Shown piece after piece: positions 34,811 to 43,951 of a DNA stretch of 64,000 nucleotides (position 1 is its first letter; each line of letters begins with the position of its first letter). The notes under the pieces were generated by a model. It was not told where the DNA came from. It did no database searches and saw only the letters and a list, made by a program, of their open reading frames with translations. The translations under genes and the position numbers were made by a program. This DNA is from Corynebacterium urealyticum DSM 7109 (GTDB lineage Bacteria > Actinomycetota > Actinomycetes > Mycobacteriales > Mycobacteriaceae), in NCBI RefSeq assembly GCF_000069945.1, contig NC_010545.1:186001-250000 (forward strand), read 5' to 3'.

Positions 34811-37081
34811 CTAGCTCTTCAGGGAGTCCAGCGGGGTGAAGCGCTCGCCGTACTTCGCGGCCAGCTCCTCGGCGCGGGCAACGAAGCCAGCCACGCCGGT
34901 GGTCGGGTAGTCCCCGCCGTCCACATCAGCCTTCTTGCCCTCCGGCAGCGCAGCGGCAGCCGGGCGAGCGTAGTTCTTGATGTACTGGCGGGTGCCGCCG
35001 GTCCACGCCGGGAAACCGATGCCCATGATGGAGCCGATGTTGGCATCCGCGTCGGACATCAGCACGCCCTCGTCGATGCACTTCTGGGTCTCCAGAGCCT
35101 CGGCGAAGAGCATGCGCTCCACCAGGTCGACCAGGACCGGGCCCTCGGTGGAGATGGACTCCAGGCCGTGGCCGGCGGTCGCGGACTCGGCGTCCGGGAC
35201 GGTGACGGACCCGCCGCCCAGCTCGTCCCATAGGCCACGCCACAGACCGGTGCGGCGGCCCTCCTCGTTGTACTCGTAGAAGCCCTTGCCCTCGAGCTTG
35301 CCCGGGCGGTCGTAGACGTCCAGCATCTTGTCCACGATCTCGGTGACGCCACCGTCGTCGACGGAGATGCCGGCAGCCTCCTGCGCGGCCTTGGTCTCGG
35401 CGCCGATCTTGCGGGCCAGCTTCAGGTTCAGCTCATCCTGCAGCTGCAGCGGCGGTGCCGGGTAGCCAGCCTGGCGGCCAGCTGCCTCGATGACGGCCGG
35501 GTCGATGCCCTCGGCCAGCATGCGCATGGCCTCGTTGAGGAAGAAGCTGATGACGCGGGAGGTGTAGAAACCGCGGGAGTCATTGACGACGATCGGGGTC
35601 TTGCGGATCTGGCCGGTGAAGTCCAGGGCCGCAGCCAGGGTTTCGTCGGAGGTCTCCTCGCCCTTGATGATCTCCACCAGCGGCATCTTGTCGACCGGGG
35701 AGAAGAAGTGGATACCGATGAAGTCCTTCGGGCGCTTCACACCGGTAGCCAGCTCGGTGATCGGCAGGGTGGAGGTGTTGGAACCCAGGACGCAGTCCTC
35801 CGGCACCGCTGCCTCGATCTCTGCCCAGACCTTGTGCTTGAGCTCGGTGTTCTCGAAGACCGCCTCGATGACGATGTCACAGTCAGAAAGGTCGGAGTAG
35901 TCCACGGACGGGGTGATCCGGTCCAGCAGAGCCTTCGACTTCTCTTCGGTGGTCTTGCCACGCTTCAGCGCCTTGGCCTCCAGGCCCTCGGAGTAGGCCT
36001 TGCCCTTCTCCGCTGCCTCCAGCTTGATGTCCTTGAGGACGACCTCCATGCCGGCCTTCGCAGCAACGTAGGCGATGGCAGCGCCCATCATGCCGGCGCC
36101 GACCATGCCCAGCTTCTTGAACTGCTTACGCGGCACGTCCTTCGGGCGGGAGCCACCGCCGTTGCAGTACTGCAGGTCGAAGAAGAAGGCCTGCATCATG
36201 TTCTTCGAGGTGGAACCGGTGACGAGGTCCACGAAGTAGCGGGTCTCGACGCGGGTGGCCTCCTCGATGTTCTTCAGCTGCAGACCTTCAACGGCTGCGG
36301 CGAGGATCGCCTTCGGCGCCGGCATCGGCGCGCCCTTGATCTGCTTGGTGACATTCGCCGGGAAGGACGGCAGGAATGCGGCCAGCTTCGGGTTGGTCGG
36401 GGTGCCACCCGGGACCTTGTAGCCCTCGGTGTCCCACGGCTGCTTCGCGTCTGGGTTTTCCTTGACCCACTTCTTCGCGGCATCGAGCAGCTGATCGGCC
36501 GGGACGACCTCGTCGATCAGGCCGGTCTTCAGCGCGTCCTGGGCGCCGAACTGGCGGCCGGTGGTCAGGACCTTCATCAGCGCGTCCTGCAGGCCCAGCA
36601 TGCGGGTCACGCGGGTCACGCCGCCGCCACCCGGCAGCAGGCCGAGGGTGACCTCCGGCAGGCCGACCTTCAGGCCCTTGGCGTCGGAGGCGACGCGGTG
36701 GTGGGTGGCCAAAGCCAGCTCGAGGCCGCCGCCGAGGGCGGTGCCGTTGATGGCTGCCGCGACCGGCACGCCCAGGGTCTCCAGGGCACGCAGGTCGGCC
36801 TTCATCTGGTCGATCTGCTGCGTCAGCTCGGCGGCATCCGCCGGGGTGGCCTTGATCATGGACTTGATATCGCCGCCGGCGAAGAAGGTCTTCTTCGCGG
36901 AAGCGATCACCACGCCCTTGACCTCGCCGGCCTCGACGGCCTCCTTGACCTTCGCCACGGTGGCGGTGAGGTCGTCCTGGAAGGTGGTGTTCATGGTGTT
37001 GACCGGCGCGTTCGGGTCATCCATCGTCAGGGTGAGGATGCCATCGGCGTCGACATCCCACGCGAACATGTTGTTGCTCAT
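34811..37081 (-). CDS. fadB: fatty acid oxidation multifunctional enzyme (enoyl-CoA hydratase/3-hydroxyacyl-CoA dehydrogenase)
   Basis: The 756-aa alpha subunit of the beta-oxidation complex hydrates enoyl-CoA and oxidises the 3-hydroxyacyl-CoA with NAD. The N-terminal crotonase domain (about 1-190) has the oxyanion region ALGGGLELALATH. The dehydrogenase part starts near 320 with the Rossmann motif MVGAGMMGAAIAYVAA, contains IGIHFFSPVDKMPLVEII, and ends with the two C-terminal dimerisation domains. ATG 37081 follows CAGGAG. fadA lies immediately upstream on the same strand (88-bp gap), so fadA-fadB is an operon encoding the complete complex. Confidence 0.95.
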   Translation of the reverse strand: MSNNMFAWDVDADGILTLTMDDPNAPVNTMNTTFQDDLTATVAKVKEAVEAGEVKGVVIASAKKTFFAGGDIKSMIKATPADAAELTQQIDQMKADLRALETLGVPVAAAINGTALGGGLELALATHHRVASDAKGLKVGLPEVTLGLLPGGGGVTRVTRMLGLQDALMKVLTTGRQFGAQDALKTGLIDEVVPADQLLDAAKKWVKENPDAKQPWDTEGYKVPGGTPTNPKLAAFLPSFPANVTKQIKGAPMPAPKAILAAAVEGLQLKNIEEATRVETRYFVDLVTGSTSKNMMQAFFFDLQYCNGGGSRPKDVPRKQFKKLGMVGAGMMGAAIAYVAAKAGMEVVLKDIKLEAAEKGKAYSEGLEAKALKRGKTTEEKSKALLDRITPSVDYSDLSDCDIVIEAVFENTELKHKVWAEIEAAVPEDCVLGSNTSTLPITELATGVKRPKDFIGIHFFSPVDKMPLVEIIKGEETSDETLAAALDFTGQIRKTPIVVNDSRGFYTSRVISFFLNEAMRMLAEGIDPAVIEAAGRQAGYPAPPLQLQDELNLKLARKIGAETKAAQEAAGISVDDGGVTEIVDKMLDVYDRPGKLEGKGFYEYNEEGRRTGLWRGLWDELGGGSVTVPDAESATAGHGLESISTEGPVLVDLVERMLFAEALETQKCIDEGVLMSDADANIGSIMGIGFPAWTGGTRQYIKNYARPAAAALPEGKKADVDGGDYPTTGVAGFVARAEELAAKYGERFTPLDSLKS

Positions 37082-37169
37082 TGATTCTCCTGTATTCGAA
37101 TCTTGCAGTTAGGCAGTGTCTTCAGTGCTTAAAGCGACTGCAGTGCTTGAACTGTCGGGTGTCGATCGC

Positions 37170-38399
37170 TTAGACGCGCTCGATGATGGTGGCCACGCCC
37201 ATGCCGGCTGCGACGCACAGGGTGATCAGTGCGTAGCGGCCGCCGGTGCGGTGCAGCTCGTCGATTGCATTACCGGTGATGATCGCGCCGGTCGCGCCCA
37301 GCGGGTGGCCCATGGCGATGGCGCCACCGCTGATGTTGAGCTTCTCATCCGGGATGTTCAGCTCGCGCTGTGCGCGCAGGACGACGGAGGAGAATGCCTC
37401 GTTGATCTCCCAGACGTCGATGTCCTCCGGCTTCAGGCCGGCCTTGGCCAGTGCGGCGCGGGACGCCGGTGCCGGTGCGGTGAGCATGATGGTCGGCTCC
37501 ACGCCGGTGGTGGCGACGGAGACGACGCGGGCGCGCGGCTCGAGATCCATCTCCTGACCCGCCTTCTCGGAGCCGATGGCCAGCAGGGCTGCGCCGTCGA
37601 CGATGCCGGAGGAGTTACCGGCGTGGTGCAGGTGGTTGATGCGCTCGAGCTGCGGGTACTTCGTCTGCGCGACGGCGTCGAAGCCGCCCTGGTCGCCGAT
37701 CATGGCGAAGGCTGGGCGCAGGCCGGAGAGGGACTCCACGGTGGTGCCCTGACGGATGGTCTCGTCGCGGTCCAGCAGCACCTGGCCGTTCTGGTCCTTG
37801 ACCGGGACGACGGTGCGGTCGAAGCGGCCCTCCTCCCAGGCCTTGGCGGCGCGCTCGTGGGAGCGAGCGGCGAAGGCGTCGAGGTCCTCGCGGGTCATCC
37901 CGTCGAGGCTGGCGATGATGTCCGCGGAGATGCCCTGCGGGATGAAGTCGTTGTAGAAGTTGGACTCCGGGTCGAGGGCGAGGGCACCACCATCGGAACC
38001 CATCGGCACGCGGGACATGGACTCCACGCCACCAGCGAAGACGAGCTCATCCCAGCCGGAACGCACCTTCTGCGCGGCGAGGTTGAGGGCGGTCAGGCCG
38101 GATGCGCAGTAGCGGTTGACCTGCAGTCCGGTCGCGGAGTACGGCAGGCCGGCGTTGAGGGCCGCGGTGCGGGCGATGTCCATGCCCTGGTCGCCGACGG
38201 GGGTCACGCAGCCCGCGATGACATCGTTGATGCGCGCCGGGTCCAGGCCCGGGTTGCGCTCCAGGATGGCCTCGATCAGCCCGCTGAGCAGGCTGACCGG
38301 CTTGACGGTGTGCAGGGATCCGCCGGGCTTGCCCTTTCCGCGGGGCGTCCGGACGGCGTCGTAGATGAAGGCCTCAGGGGCGCCAGAGTTACTCGTCAT
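37170..38399 (-). CDS. fadA: acetyl-CoA C-acyltransferase (thiolase, beta-oxidation)
   Basis: The 409-aa thiolase cleaves 3-ketoacyl-CoA to acetyl-CoA and a shortened acyl-CoA. The nucleophile Cys98 is in RYCASGL, the catalytic His in [11 protein letters not shown], and the second Cys in LCVAAGMG. The N-terminus [13 protein letters not shown] is typical of the FadA/FadI branch. ATG 38399 follows AAAGGAC. It is the first gene of the fadA-fadB unit. Its acetyl-CoA product would feed the aceA/aceB glyoxylate shunt and pckG also found in this window. Confidence 0.95.
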   Translation of the reverse strand: MTSNSGAPEAFIYDAVRTPRGKGKPGGSLHTVKPVSLLSGLIEAILERNPGLDPARINDVIAGCVTPVGDQGMDIARTAALNAGLPYSATGLQVNRYCASGLTALNLAAQKVRSGWDELVFAGGVESMSRVPMGSDGGALALDPESNFYNDFIPQGISADIIASLDGMTREDLDAFAARSHERAAKAWEEGRFDRTVVPVKDQNGQVLLDRDETIRQGTTVESLSGLRPAFAMIGDQGGFDAVAQTKYPQLERINHLHHAGNSSGIVDGAALLAIGSEKAGQEMDLEPRARVVSVATTGVEPTIMLTAPAPASRAALAKAGLKPEDIDVWEINEAFSSVVLRAQRELNIPDEKLNISGGAIAMGHPLGATGAIITGNAIDELHRTGGRYALITLCVAAGMGVATIIERV

Positions 38400-38528
38400 G
38401 ACAGTCCTTTGGTTCCTATCGTTCGAGAAATGTGTCCTGCATCACTCTAATCTATTTCGAGCCGATAGTTGTACTTTTATTCTCTTCTTTTTAGGACGTC
38501 AGTTCCCGCCTCCCCGGGGTGCTGCCAC

Positions 38529-39371
38529 TTAGGACTTCCGGAACACCAGAACCAGGTTGGATACCGCGAACTCCCGCAGCAGCGGAACCCGCACCATCCA
38601 CCATGCCCACCAGGGGTGATAGCGCGGGAACGCCGCTACCAACTCCGCGCCGCCTGCGGCGGCAACCCGCTGGCCGTATCGCAGGCCATCGGCCGCGGAG
38701 ACGTTGAACAGCGACTCGCCCCAGCGATTCTTTGGCGGCTTGCCCATCTTCTTCTCGTAACGCCGGGCCGCGAACTCCCCACCCACGTAGTGCTCCCACA
38801 ACCCGGTCTCGTGCCCACCGAAGGGGCCGAGCCACACCGTGTAGCTGTAGATCATCACCCCGCCCGGTTTCGTGACGCGCAGCATCTCGTCGGCCATCAC
38901 CCAGGGCTCCGGCACATGCTCGGCAACGTTGGAGGAATAGGTGATATCGAAGGCCTCATCAATAAACGGCAGCTCCATCCCGGAGCCTCGCACCGAGGAG
39001 GCCAGGGTGATGCCCGCGGCCGCCATTTCGCCCACATCCGGTTCGCAGGTCACGTACTCCGCTCCCGCGTCGCCGAAGGCGACACCGAAGTAACCAGGCC
39101 CGCCACCGACGTCCAAAATCTTGGAGCCAGCGAGCTCCCGGCCCGTCGCTCCGCGCCACAGGGCCTCGATGAGTCCCACCGTGTCCTCGGCGAGGTGACC
39201 GTAGAAGATATCGGGGCGGGTCTGCTCGTAGCGGAAGTCCGACAGCAGGCCCACCGCGCGCCGCAGGCTGGCTTTCGGGCGCCAAAAACGCAGGGCAGAA
39301 TTACCTGCGGGGGTGAAGAGGGCAGTGCTGATGCGCCGGAAGAAACGCCGGGCGGGGTGCGCGGAAGTCAT
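38529..39371 (-). CDS. mtrP: MtrP-type SAM-dependent methyltransferase (Rv0224c homologue)
   Basis: The 280-aa class I methyltransferase has the SAM motif ILDVGGGPGYFG at 85-96 and the SSNVAEHVPEPW acidic loop. ATG 39371 is chosen on homology-like N-terminal length. No ribosome site precedes it, and TTATGT on the minus strand ends about 13 nt upstream, so the transcript may be almost leaderless. It is divergent from the GT4 gene exactly as Rv0224c and Rv0225 are in M. tuberculosis. The corynebacterial protein, MtrP, is required for normal transport of trehalose mycolates; its methyl acceptor is not known to me. The symbol is based on this gene order and the family match. Confidence 0.8.
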   Translation of the reverse strand: MTSAHPARRFFRRISTALFTPAGNSALRFWRPKASLRRAVGLLSDFRYEQTRPDIFYGHLAEDTVGLIEALWRGATGRELAGSKILDVGGGPGYFGVAFGDAGAEYVTCEPDVGEMAAAGITLASSVRGSGMELPFIDEAFDITYSSNVAEHVPEPWVMADEMLRVTKPGGVMIYSYTVWLGPFGGHETGLWEHYVGGEFAARRYEKKMGKPPKNRWGESLFNVSAADGLRYGQRVAAAGGAELVAAFPRYHPWWAWWMVRVPLLREFAVSNLVLVFRKS

Positions 39372-39417
39372 GGAAGGAATTGTGACATAACGAGGCGTGC
39401 TTGGGGTCGAATCCGGG

Positions 39418-39423
39418 TAGGGT
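39418..39423 (+). promoter_or_regulatory. candidate -10 element, leaderless GT4 transcript
   Basis: TAGGGT ends 10 nt before ATG 39434, which places the transcription start at or next to the start codon. No Shine-Dalgarno sequence is seen, consistent with a leaderless mRNA, common in corynebacteria. Confidence 0.4.
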
Positions 39424-39433
39424 GTGATGCACA

Positions 39434-40621
39434 ATGAGTCGTTCCCTAAAAGTAATATTGCTGTGCTGGCGCGACACCAACCACCCGGAGGGCGGTGGGT
39501 CGGAGCGCTACCTCGAACAGGTGGGGCAGTACCTCGCCTCCCAAGGTCACGAGGTGATTTACCGCACCGCGTACTACCCGGGAGCGAAGAAAATCGAGCA
39601 CGTCCAGCGTGGCGGTTATTGGCTGAAGTTCTCCCGCGCCGGGGGAAACTTGAGCGTCTACCCTCGCGCGCTGTTGGCGCTGCTGGCGGCCCGGCTCGGC
39701 CTGCGGGTCGGCGTGATTGGGAAGATGGGCACCCCGGACGTGGTCGTCGATACCCAAAACGGTGTGCCCTTCTTTGCCTCCCTCGTCTCCGGCGCCCCCA
39801 CCGTGGTGCTCACTCACCACTGCCACCGCGAGCAGTGGTCGGTTGCCGGCCCGGTGCTCTCCCGGATCGGCTGGCTCGTGGAATCCAAGATCTCCCCGCT
39901 GATCCACCGTCGCAACCGCTGGGTCACGGTCTCGCAGCCCTCGGCGGAGGAATTCGCCGCGCTGGGCGTGCCGGCTGAGAACTTCACGATCATCCGCAAT
40001 GGCATCGAACCCGTGCCCGAGGCCGCACGGGGGCACAGCGCCCAGGAAGGGGAGGATAAGCCCGTTTACCTGGTCGCGCTGTCCCGACTGGTGCCGCACA
40101 AGCAGATCGAACACGCTCTCGACTGCCTCGCTGCTCTGCAGCGGAGCCACCCCAACCTTCGCCTGGACGTCATTGGAGATGGCTGGTGGGCGGAAAATCT
40201 ACGCCGGTATGCCCAGGAGCTCGGGGTGGACGGCAAGGTGGTCTTCCACGGCTACGTCAGCGAGGAACTCAAGCACCGCATCCTGCAGCGCGCCAGCATC
40301 CACGTCATGCCCTCCCGAAAGGAAGGATGGGGGCTGGCCGTGATCGAGGCAGCCCAGCACGGGGTGCCCACCGTGGGTTACGAATCTTCCGCAGGTCTGC
40401 GGGACTCCATCGTGGACGAGGAGACCGGCCTGCTGGCCACCTCCCCGGGTGGGCTGATTAACGCTGTGGAGCACCTGCTGGACGACCCCGAACGCTGCCG
40501 GCGCATGGGGCAGGCTGCCGAGCGGCGGGCCGCCCAGTACTCCTGGGAAAATACCGGCCGGGCCTGGGAGGAACTGCTGCACCAGGTAGCGGGGCCCCGG
40601 AAGGCCGAAGGGCAGCACTAG
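39434..40621 (+). CDS. GT4-family glycosyltransferase (Rv0225 homologue)
   Basis: The 395-aa retaining glycosyltransferase has the GT-B fold. The N-terminal half carries HPEGGGSERYLEQ, the glycine-rich loop seen in GT4 enzymes, and the C-terminal half has the donor-binding E-x7-E motif in EGWGLAVIEAA (about 297-307). There is no signal peptide or membrane helix, so it acts on the cytoplasmic face with a nucleotide sugar. Donor and acceptor are not known. The order mtrP-GT4-membrane protein-DUF3068-tmaT is conserved with Rv0224c-Rv0228, which places it in envelope lipid assembly. Its stop overlaps the 3' end of the next, convergent gene by 4 bp. Confidence 0.87.
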   Translation: MSRSLKVILLCWRDTNHPEGGGSERYLEQVGQYLASQGHEVIYRTAYYPGAKKIEHVQRGGYWLKFSRAGGNLSVYPRALLALLAARLGLRVGVIGKMGTPDVVVDTQNGVPFFASLVSGAPTVVLTHHCHREQWSVAGPVLSRIGWLVESKISPLIHRRNRWVTVSQPSAEEFAALGVPAENFTIIRNGIEPVPEAARGHSAQEGEDKPVYLVALSRLVPHKQIEHALDCLAALQRSHPNLRLDVIGDGWWAENLRRYAQELGVDGKVVFHGYVSEELKHRILQRASIHVMPSRKEGWGLAVIEAAQHGVPTVGYESSAGLRDSIVDEETGLLATSPGGLINAVEHLLDDPERCRRMGQAAERRAAQYSWENTGRAWEELLHQVAGPRKAEGQH

Positions 40622-42411
40622 CTGGAGATCTCGGCGGCCAGGGCGCGCCGGCGCCCGTCTCGCCACGCCCGGCCCAGTGACCATAAGCCCGCGCCCAGCG
40701 CGCCCAGCTGGGTGATCCAGTACAAGACCATGCCCGCCACCGCGGGCGTGGAGGGCTGCTTGCTGCCAGCCCCGTGCGGCTGCGGGATGCGGTAGAGCTG
40801 CATGCCCTCGACTTCGTCGACCATCGGATACGCCTCCAGCAGCTCGTCGAGCTGTTGGTATTTCTCGTCGCCGCGCATCAGCGGCCGGTCGGCGATCACC
40901 CAGCCCACACCGCTGGCTGCCAGCGTGTCCCGGCCCGCCATCGTGTCTTTGATAAGCCGGATCGTATCCCGATCGCCGTCGACGATCTTGCCATCCACGA
41001 TGAGGAACTGCGGATCCAGCGGCTGACCAGGCAGCATCTTCAACGCCGGGGTGAGGGTCGGTTCGCCGTCCTCACGCAGGCGGTAATTGCCGGGAGGGAA
41101 GAGCAGAATCTTGGTCCGTGGCACCCCAGAGATCGTCTCCGCGAAGCTCGCCCATGCCGGCGAAATACGCTGCGGGGCGGTGGGGGCGACGTCCGCGGGA
41201 TAACCAGGCACGGTAGCGATGACCAGTGTGCCGACGGCTAGGGGTGCGACCCCGCCCATCAGTCGGGCGCCGGCGGGGGAGAGCCCCTTGCTGGTGGATA
41301 CCGCGCGCTGTCGCAACCGCTCCAGACCTACGGCCAGCAGCAGGATCAGGCCCGGCAAAGCCAGCCCCACGAGCTTGTGAGTATCGCGGAATAGTGCCGC
41401 CCCCGGGACATGCGCCACCAGAAAGCGCATCAGGGCCAGCCCAACCGGTGTTGCGAGCAGCAGGGGGACCGAGAAGGCCGCAGCGGTGAGCACCGCAACG
41501 CCCCGGTACACGCGCCACAGCTCCGCGATGCCCCACGCCGCGAAAAGGAAGAGCGCGAGCCCCGCCAGCGCGCCAAGCAGGCCCCGGGAGGGAGGGATCG
41601 CGCCGGCGTTCCAGATACCACCCAGCCCCAGCACCGAGACCACCGTGCCCAGCGGGCCATCCGGGCCCACCGCGAATGCCTCCGCGCTGCTGGCCGAAGA
41701 CCGAGAGGGCGTGCCGTTGAGCAGGGTCACCAGCAGCCAGGGGCTTGCCAGGGCGAGGCTGGTGAGCAGCACCAGGGCGCGGGAACGCGCCGTCGGGCTA
41801 AAGACCAGGGCGACGAGCGCGCCCAACACCAGCCCGGCCGGGGTCAGCCCCGCGAGGCTGATCAGCAGCACCTGCGGGCCCCGGAATCCCGTCGCCGCAC
41901 AGTAGGAGATCGCGGGTAGCAGCATTACCGCCAGTGCTAGCGACCACTGACCCTGCAGCAGCCGCTCGATGACATACGGGTTCCACACCACGAACAGCCC
42001 GCACACCAGCTGGGTGGCCCGGTGGGCGCCCGCCATGTCGCGGGCCATCTTCACCGCGCCAAGGATTCCGCAGGCTGCCGCGATCAGCACCAAAGCCGCC
42101 GCCAACGTGGTCGAGGGGATGATGGGCGAGAAGACCGCGAGGATCGCGTCCTGCGGCAGCGCCCGCGGCGCATAGTCCGCCTTGCCGAGTACTAGGTCAT
42201 TGGCAGTGAGGCTGAAGGGCACCATCATGTCGCGGAGCATGAAGGCCCGATCCCGGGACGGGATGAGGCCCCACCAGAAGGGCCACAGCGTGCTGGCGGT
42301 GACCGTGAGGATGAACAGTCCCAGCCCCCACGCCGGAACGCGCGGGGTGGACTGGCCGGACTCACCTGTGGCCAGTCCCCGCGTCGGCGTCGAATTCATG
42401 GAAAAGCTCAC
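40618..42411 (-). CDS. polytopic membrane protein (Rv0226c homologue)
   Basis: The 597-aa protein has about 11 or 12 membrane helices, then a globular extracytoplasmic region of about 150 residues (from PGYPADVAPTAPQRI) and a final helix near the C-terminus. The layout resembles GT-C glycosyltransferases and AftD-like proteins, but I see no convincing catalytic motif. The start is uncertain: GTG 42411 fits a leaderless transcript from the TAAACT element at 42418-42423, while ATG 42399 also fits the family. By position it corresponds to Rv0226c in the mycolate transport cluster. Function is unknown. Confidence 0.8.
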   Translation of the reverse strand: MSFSMNSTPTRGLATGESGQSTPRVPAWGLGLFILTVTASTLWPFWWGLIPSRDRAFMLRDMMVPFSLTANDLVLGKADYAPRALPQDAILAVFSPIIPSTTLAAALVLIAAACGILGAVKMARDMAGAHRATQLVCGLFVVWNPYVIERLLQGQWSLALAVMLLPAISYCAATGFRGPQVLLISLAGLTPAGLVLGALVALVFSPTARSRALVLLTSLALASPWLLVTLLNGTPSRSSASSAEAFAVGPDGPLGTVVSVLGLGGIWNAGAIPPSRGLLGALAGLALFLFAAWGIAELWRVYRGVAVLTAAAFSVPLLLATPVGLALMRFLVAHVPGAALFRDTHKLVGLALPGLILLLAVGLERLRQRAVSTSKGLSPAGARLMGGVAPLAVGTLVIATVPGYPADVAPTAPQRISPAWASFAETISGVPRTKILLFPPGNYRLREDGEPTLTPALKMLPGQPLDPQFLIVDGKIVDGDRDTIRLIKDTMAGRDTLAASGVGWVIADRPLMRGDEKYQQLDELLEAYPMVDEVEGMQLYRIPQPHGAGSKQPSTPAVAGMVLYWITQLGALGAGLWSLGRAWRDGRRRALAAEISS

Positions 42412-42417
42412 AATAGA

Positions 42418-42423
42418 AGTTTA
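42418..42423 (-). promoter_or_regulatory. candidate -10 element for the Rv0226c-like gene
   Basis: On the minus strand TAAACT stands 6 nt before GTG 42411. It overlaps the outer end of the hairpin at 42420-42469, so the terminator of the upstream gene and this promoter share DNA. Confidence 0.35.
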
Positions 42424-42469
42424 AGCCCGCCCCGTTGCTGCGAAAGCAGAAACGGAAAGCGGGCTTAAA
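42420..42469 (-). terminator. terminator downstream of the DUF3068 gene
   Basis: TTTAAGCCCGC (42420-42430) pairs with GCGGGCTTAAA (42459-42469). Inside, CCGTT/AACGG and CTGC/GCAG can form a second stem around GAAA. It follows the DUF3068 stop by about 25 bp. Confidence 0.65.
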
Positions 42470-42492
42470 ACGTCAGGCGACTAGATTGCGAT

Positions 42493-43698
42493 CTAGCTCT
42501 TACGCGGTGCGCGCTGCAGCCACAGGCCGACGAAGAGCAGGAACAGACCCAGCAGGCCAGCGATGATCGGAACCGTGGTCCCCATCGTCTTGATGGTGCT
42601 CAGGCCTTCCTTGGCGGTCACCATCTGGCCTTCCTTGGACTTCTCGTCCCACTGTGCCGGCAGGTACATTGCGGTGCGCTTCGGGTTGGCCAGCTCGCGC
42701 TCCCGGTTCTCCGGCTTCGCGATCTCCTTGGCTTCCTCTTCGTCCTGCGCGTAGAACATCCAGATCTCTTCGGCACCGTTGACGATCACGCCAGTCTCCG
42801 GCTCGATGCTGATCTTGCGGTTAACGGTGTAGTAGCGCTGCATCTCGACGTCCGGGCCAGCGTCGGACTCCTCGTCCTTGTCCTTACCCTTCTTCGGGTT
42901 ACGGATCTCGTCGTCCTTCAGGCCCCAGACCTTCGCCGGGAAGGTCAGCTTCAGCGAGGCGAGGACGCCCTCCTCCGCGGCGGTCAGGGAGCCGTCGGAC
43001 TCGAGGTACTTCTTCTGTGCGTCGTACAGCGGGGTCGGGTCGATCGTCTGCTCGAAGGTGTAGATCTTCTCGCCGCCCTGCTCGCCTTCGTCGACGAAGT
43101 CGATCGGGTTGGTGGTCAGGGTCTGGGCGTCGAAGTAGGGGTAGGACTTCCGGTCAGCGCCCATCGGGAACTGGTACTGCAGGCCCTTACGGACGAACTC
43201 CGGCGGGGTGTAGCCCTCCGCGTCCTTGCCCTTCGGCGGAGCCAGGTTGAGGGAGGAGATCGGGTCGGTCACCGGCATCTGGGTCTTGCGGTCCAGGGTG
43301 ACGCGGTCGATGGTGGCGGAGAGCAGGTTATCCGGCTCGCTCTTGTCCGTGCGGAAGACGGTTTGGCCAGCCTCCAGGGTGACCTGCTTCTTGTCGCTCG
43401 GCTCCTGCGCGGTGGTGAACTTCTGGGTCTGGATTTCGACGTCCTTCCAGATGAAGCACGAGACTTCCTTGTTGTCCCCCTTGCACTCCGGGCGGTTCTT
43501 GTTATCCCCCACGGGCTTGCCCTTCGCCAGCGCTCCCGAGTCGAGGAGGCGAGCCTCTACCGGCTCGGTGCTCGTCGTCGACACGACGTCCAGTGGCAGA
43601 ACCTTGCCCTTAGGGACGACGTAGGTCGGAAGGGCGATCGCGAAGACCAGCAGAGCTGCTCCCAAAACGATCGAGATTAGGGAGATGGTTTTTCTCAT
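42493..43698 (-). CDS. pgfA: DUF3068 protein, PgfA-type (Rv0227c homologue)
   Basis: The 401-aa protein has one N-terminal helix (SLISIVLGAALLVFAIALP), a large extracytoplasmic domain of about 330 residues and one C-terminal helix (IIAGLLGLFLLFVGLWL) with a short basic tail, the topology of DUF3068. The mycobacterial member PgfA (MSMEG_0317/Rv0227c) is a periplasmic partner of MmpL3 that links trehalose monomycolate traffic with polar growth. Position between the Rv0226c-like gene and tmaT agrees. Two Cys in NRPECKGDNKEVSCF may form a disulfide. An insertion-like charged stretch KKGKDKDEESDAGPD interrupts the domain. The gene is divergent from tmaT (253-bp gap). Confidence 0.83.
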   Translation of the reverse strand: MRKTISLISIVLGAALLVFAIALPTYVVPKGKVLPLDVVSTTSTEPVEARLLDSGALAKGKPVGDNKNRPECKGDNKEVSCFIWKDVEIQTQKFTTAQEPSDKKQVTLEAGQTVFRTDKSEPDNLLSATIDRVTLDRKTQMPVTDPISSLNLAPPKGKDAEGYTPPEFVRKGLQYQFPMGADRKSYPYFDAQTLTTNPIDFVDEGEQGGEKIYTFEQTIDPTPLYDAQKKYLESDGSLTAAEEGVLASLKLTFPAKVWGLKDDEIRNPKKGKDKDEESDAGPDVEMQRYYTVNRKISIEPETGVIVNGAEEIWMFYAQDEEEAKEIAKPENRERELANPKRTAMYLPAQWDEKSKEGQMVTAKEGLSTIKTMGTTVPIIAGLLGLFLLFVGLWLQRAPRKS

Positions 43699-43870
43699 AT
43701 GGCAATTCCGTTCAGTGTCCTTGAGGCCTCTCTGCCCAGAGATCCCTCTTACAACAACGTGTTCGCCATACTTTAGCCAAAAATGAAAGTATGTAAGGGG
43801 AAAGAAACAAAAAATTCTCTGGTTTTATTGCTATACACCGACTTCAGTCCTCAAGTACGCGTCGGGTGCC

Positions 43871-43876
43871 TACAAT
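43871..43876 (+). promoter_or_regulatory. candidate -10 of tmaT
   Basis: TACAAT closely resembles the consensus -10 element and would give a leader of about 70 nt. No convincing -35 was found. The rest of the 253-bp gap between pgfA and tmaT is AT-rich and shows no gene. Confidence 0.4.
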
Positions 43877-43951
43877 GAACGGCCAGGAACCCGCCCGCCA
43901 CGGTGGTTGTGACCCACTGGCGCGCCCATCACTGCACCGAGGAGGGTGAGT

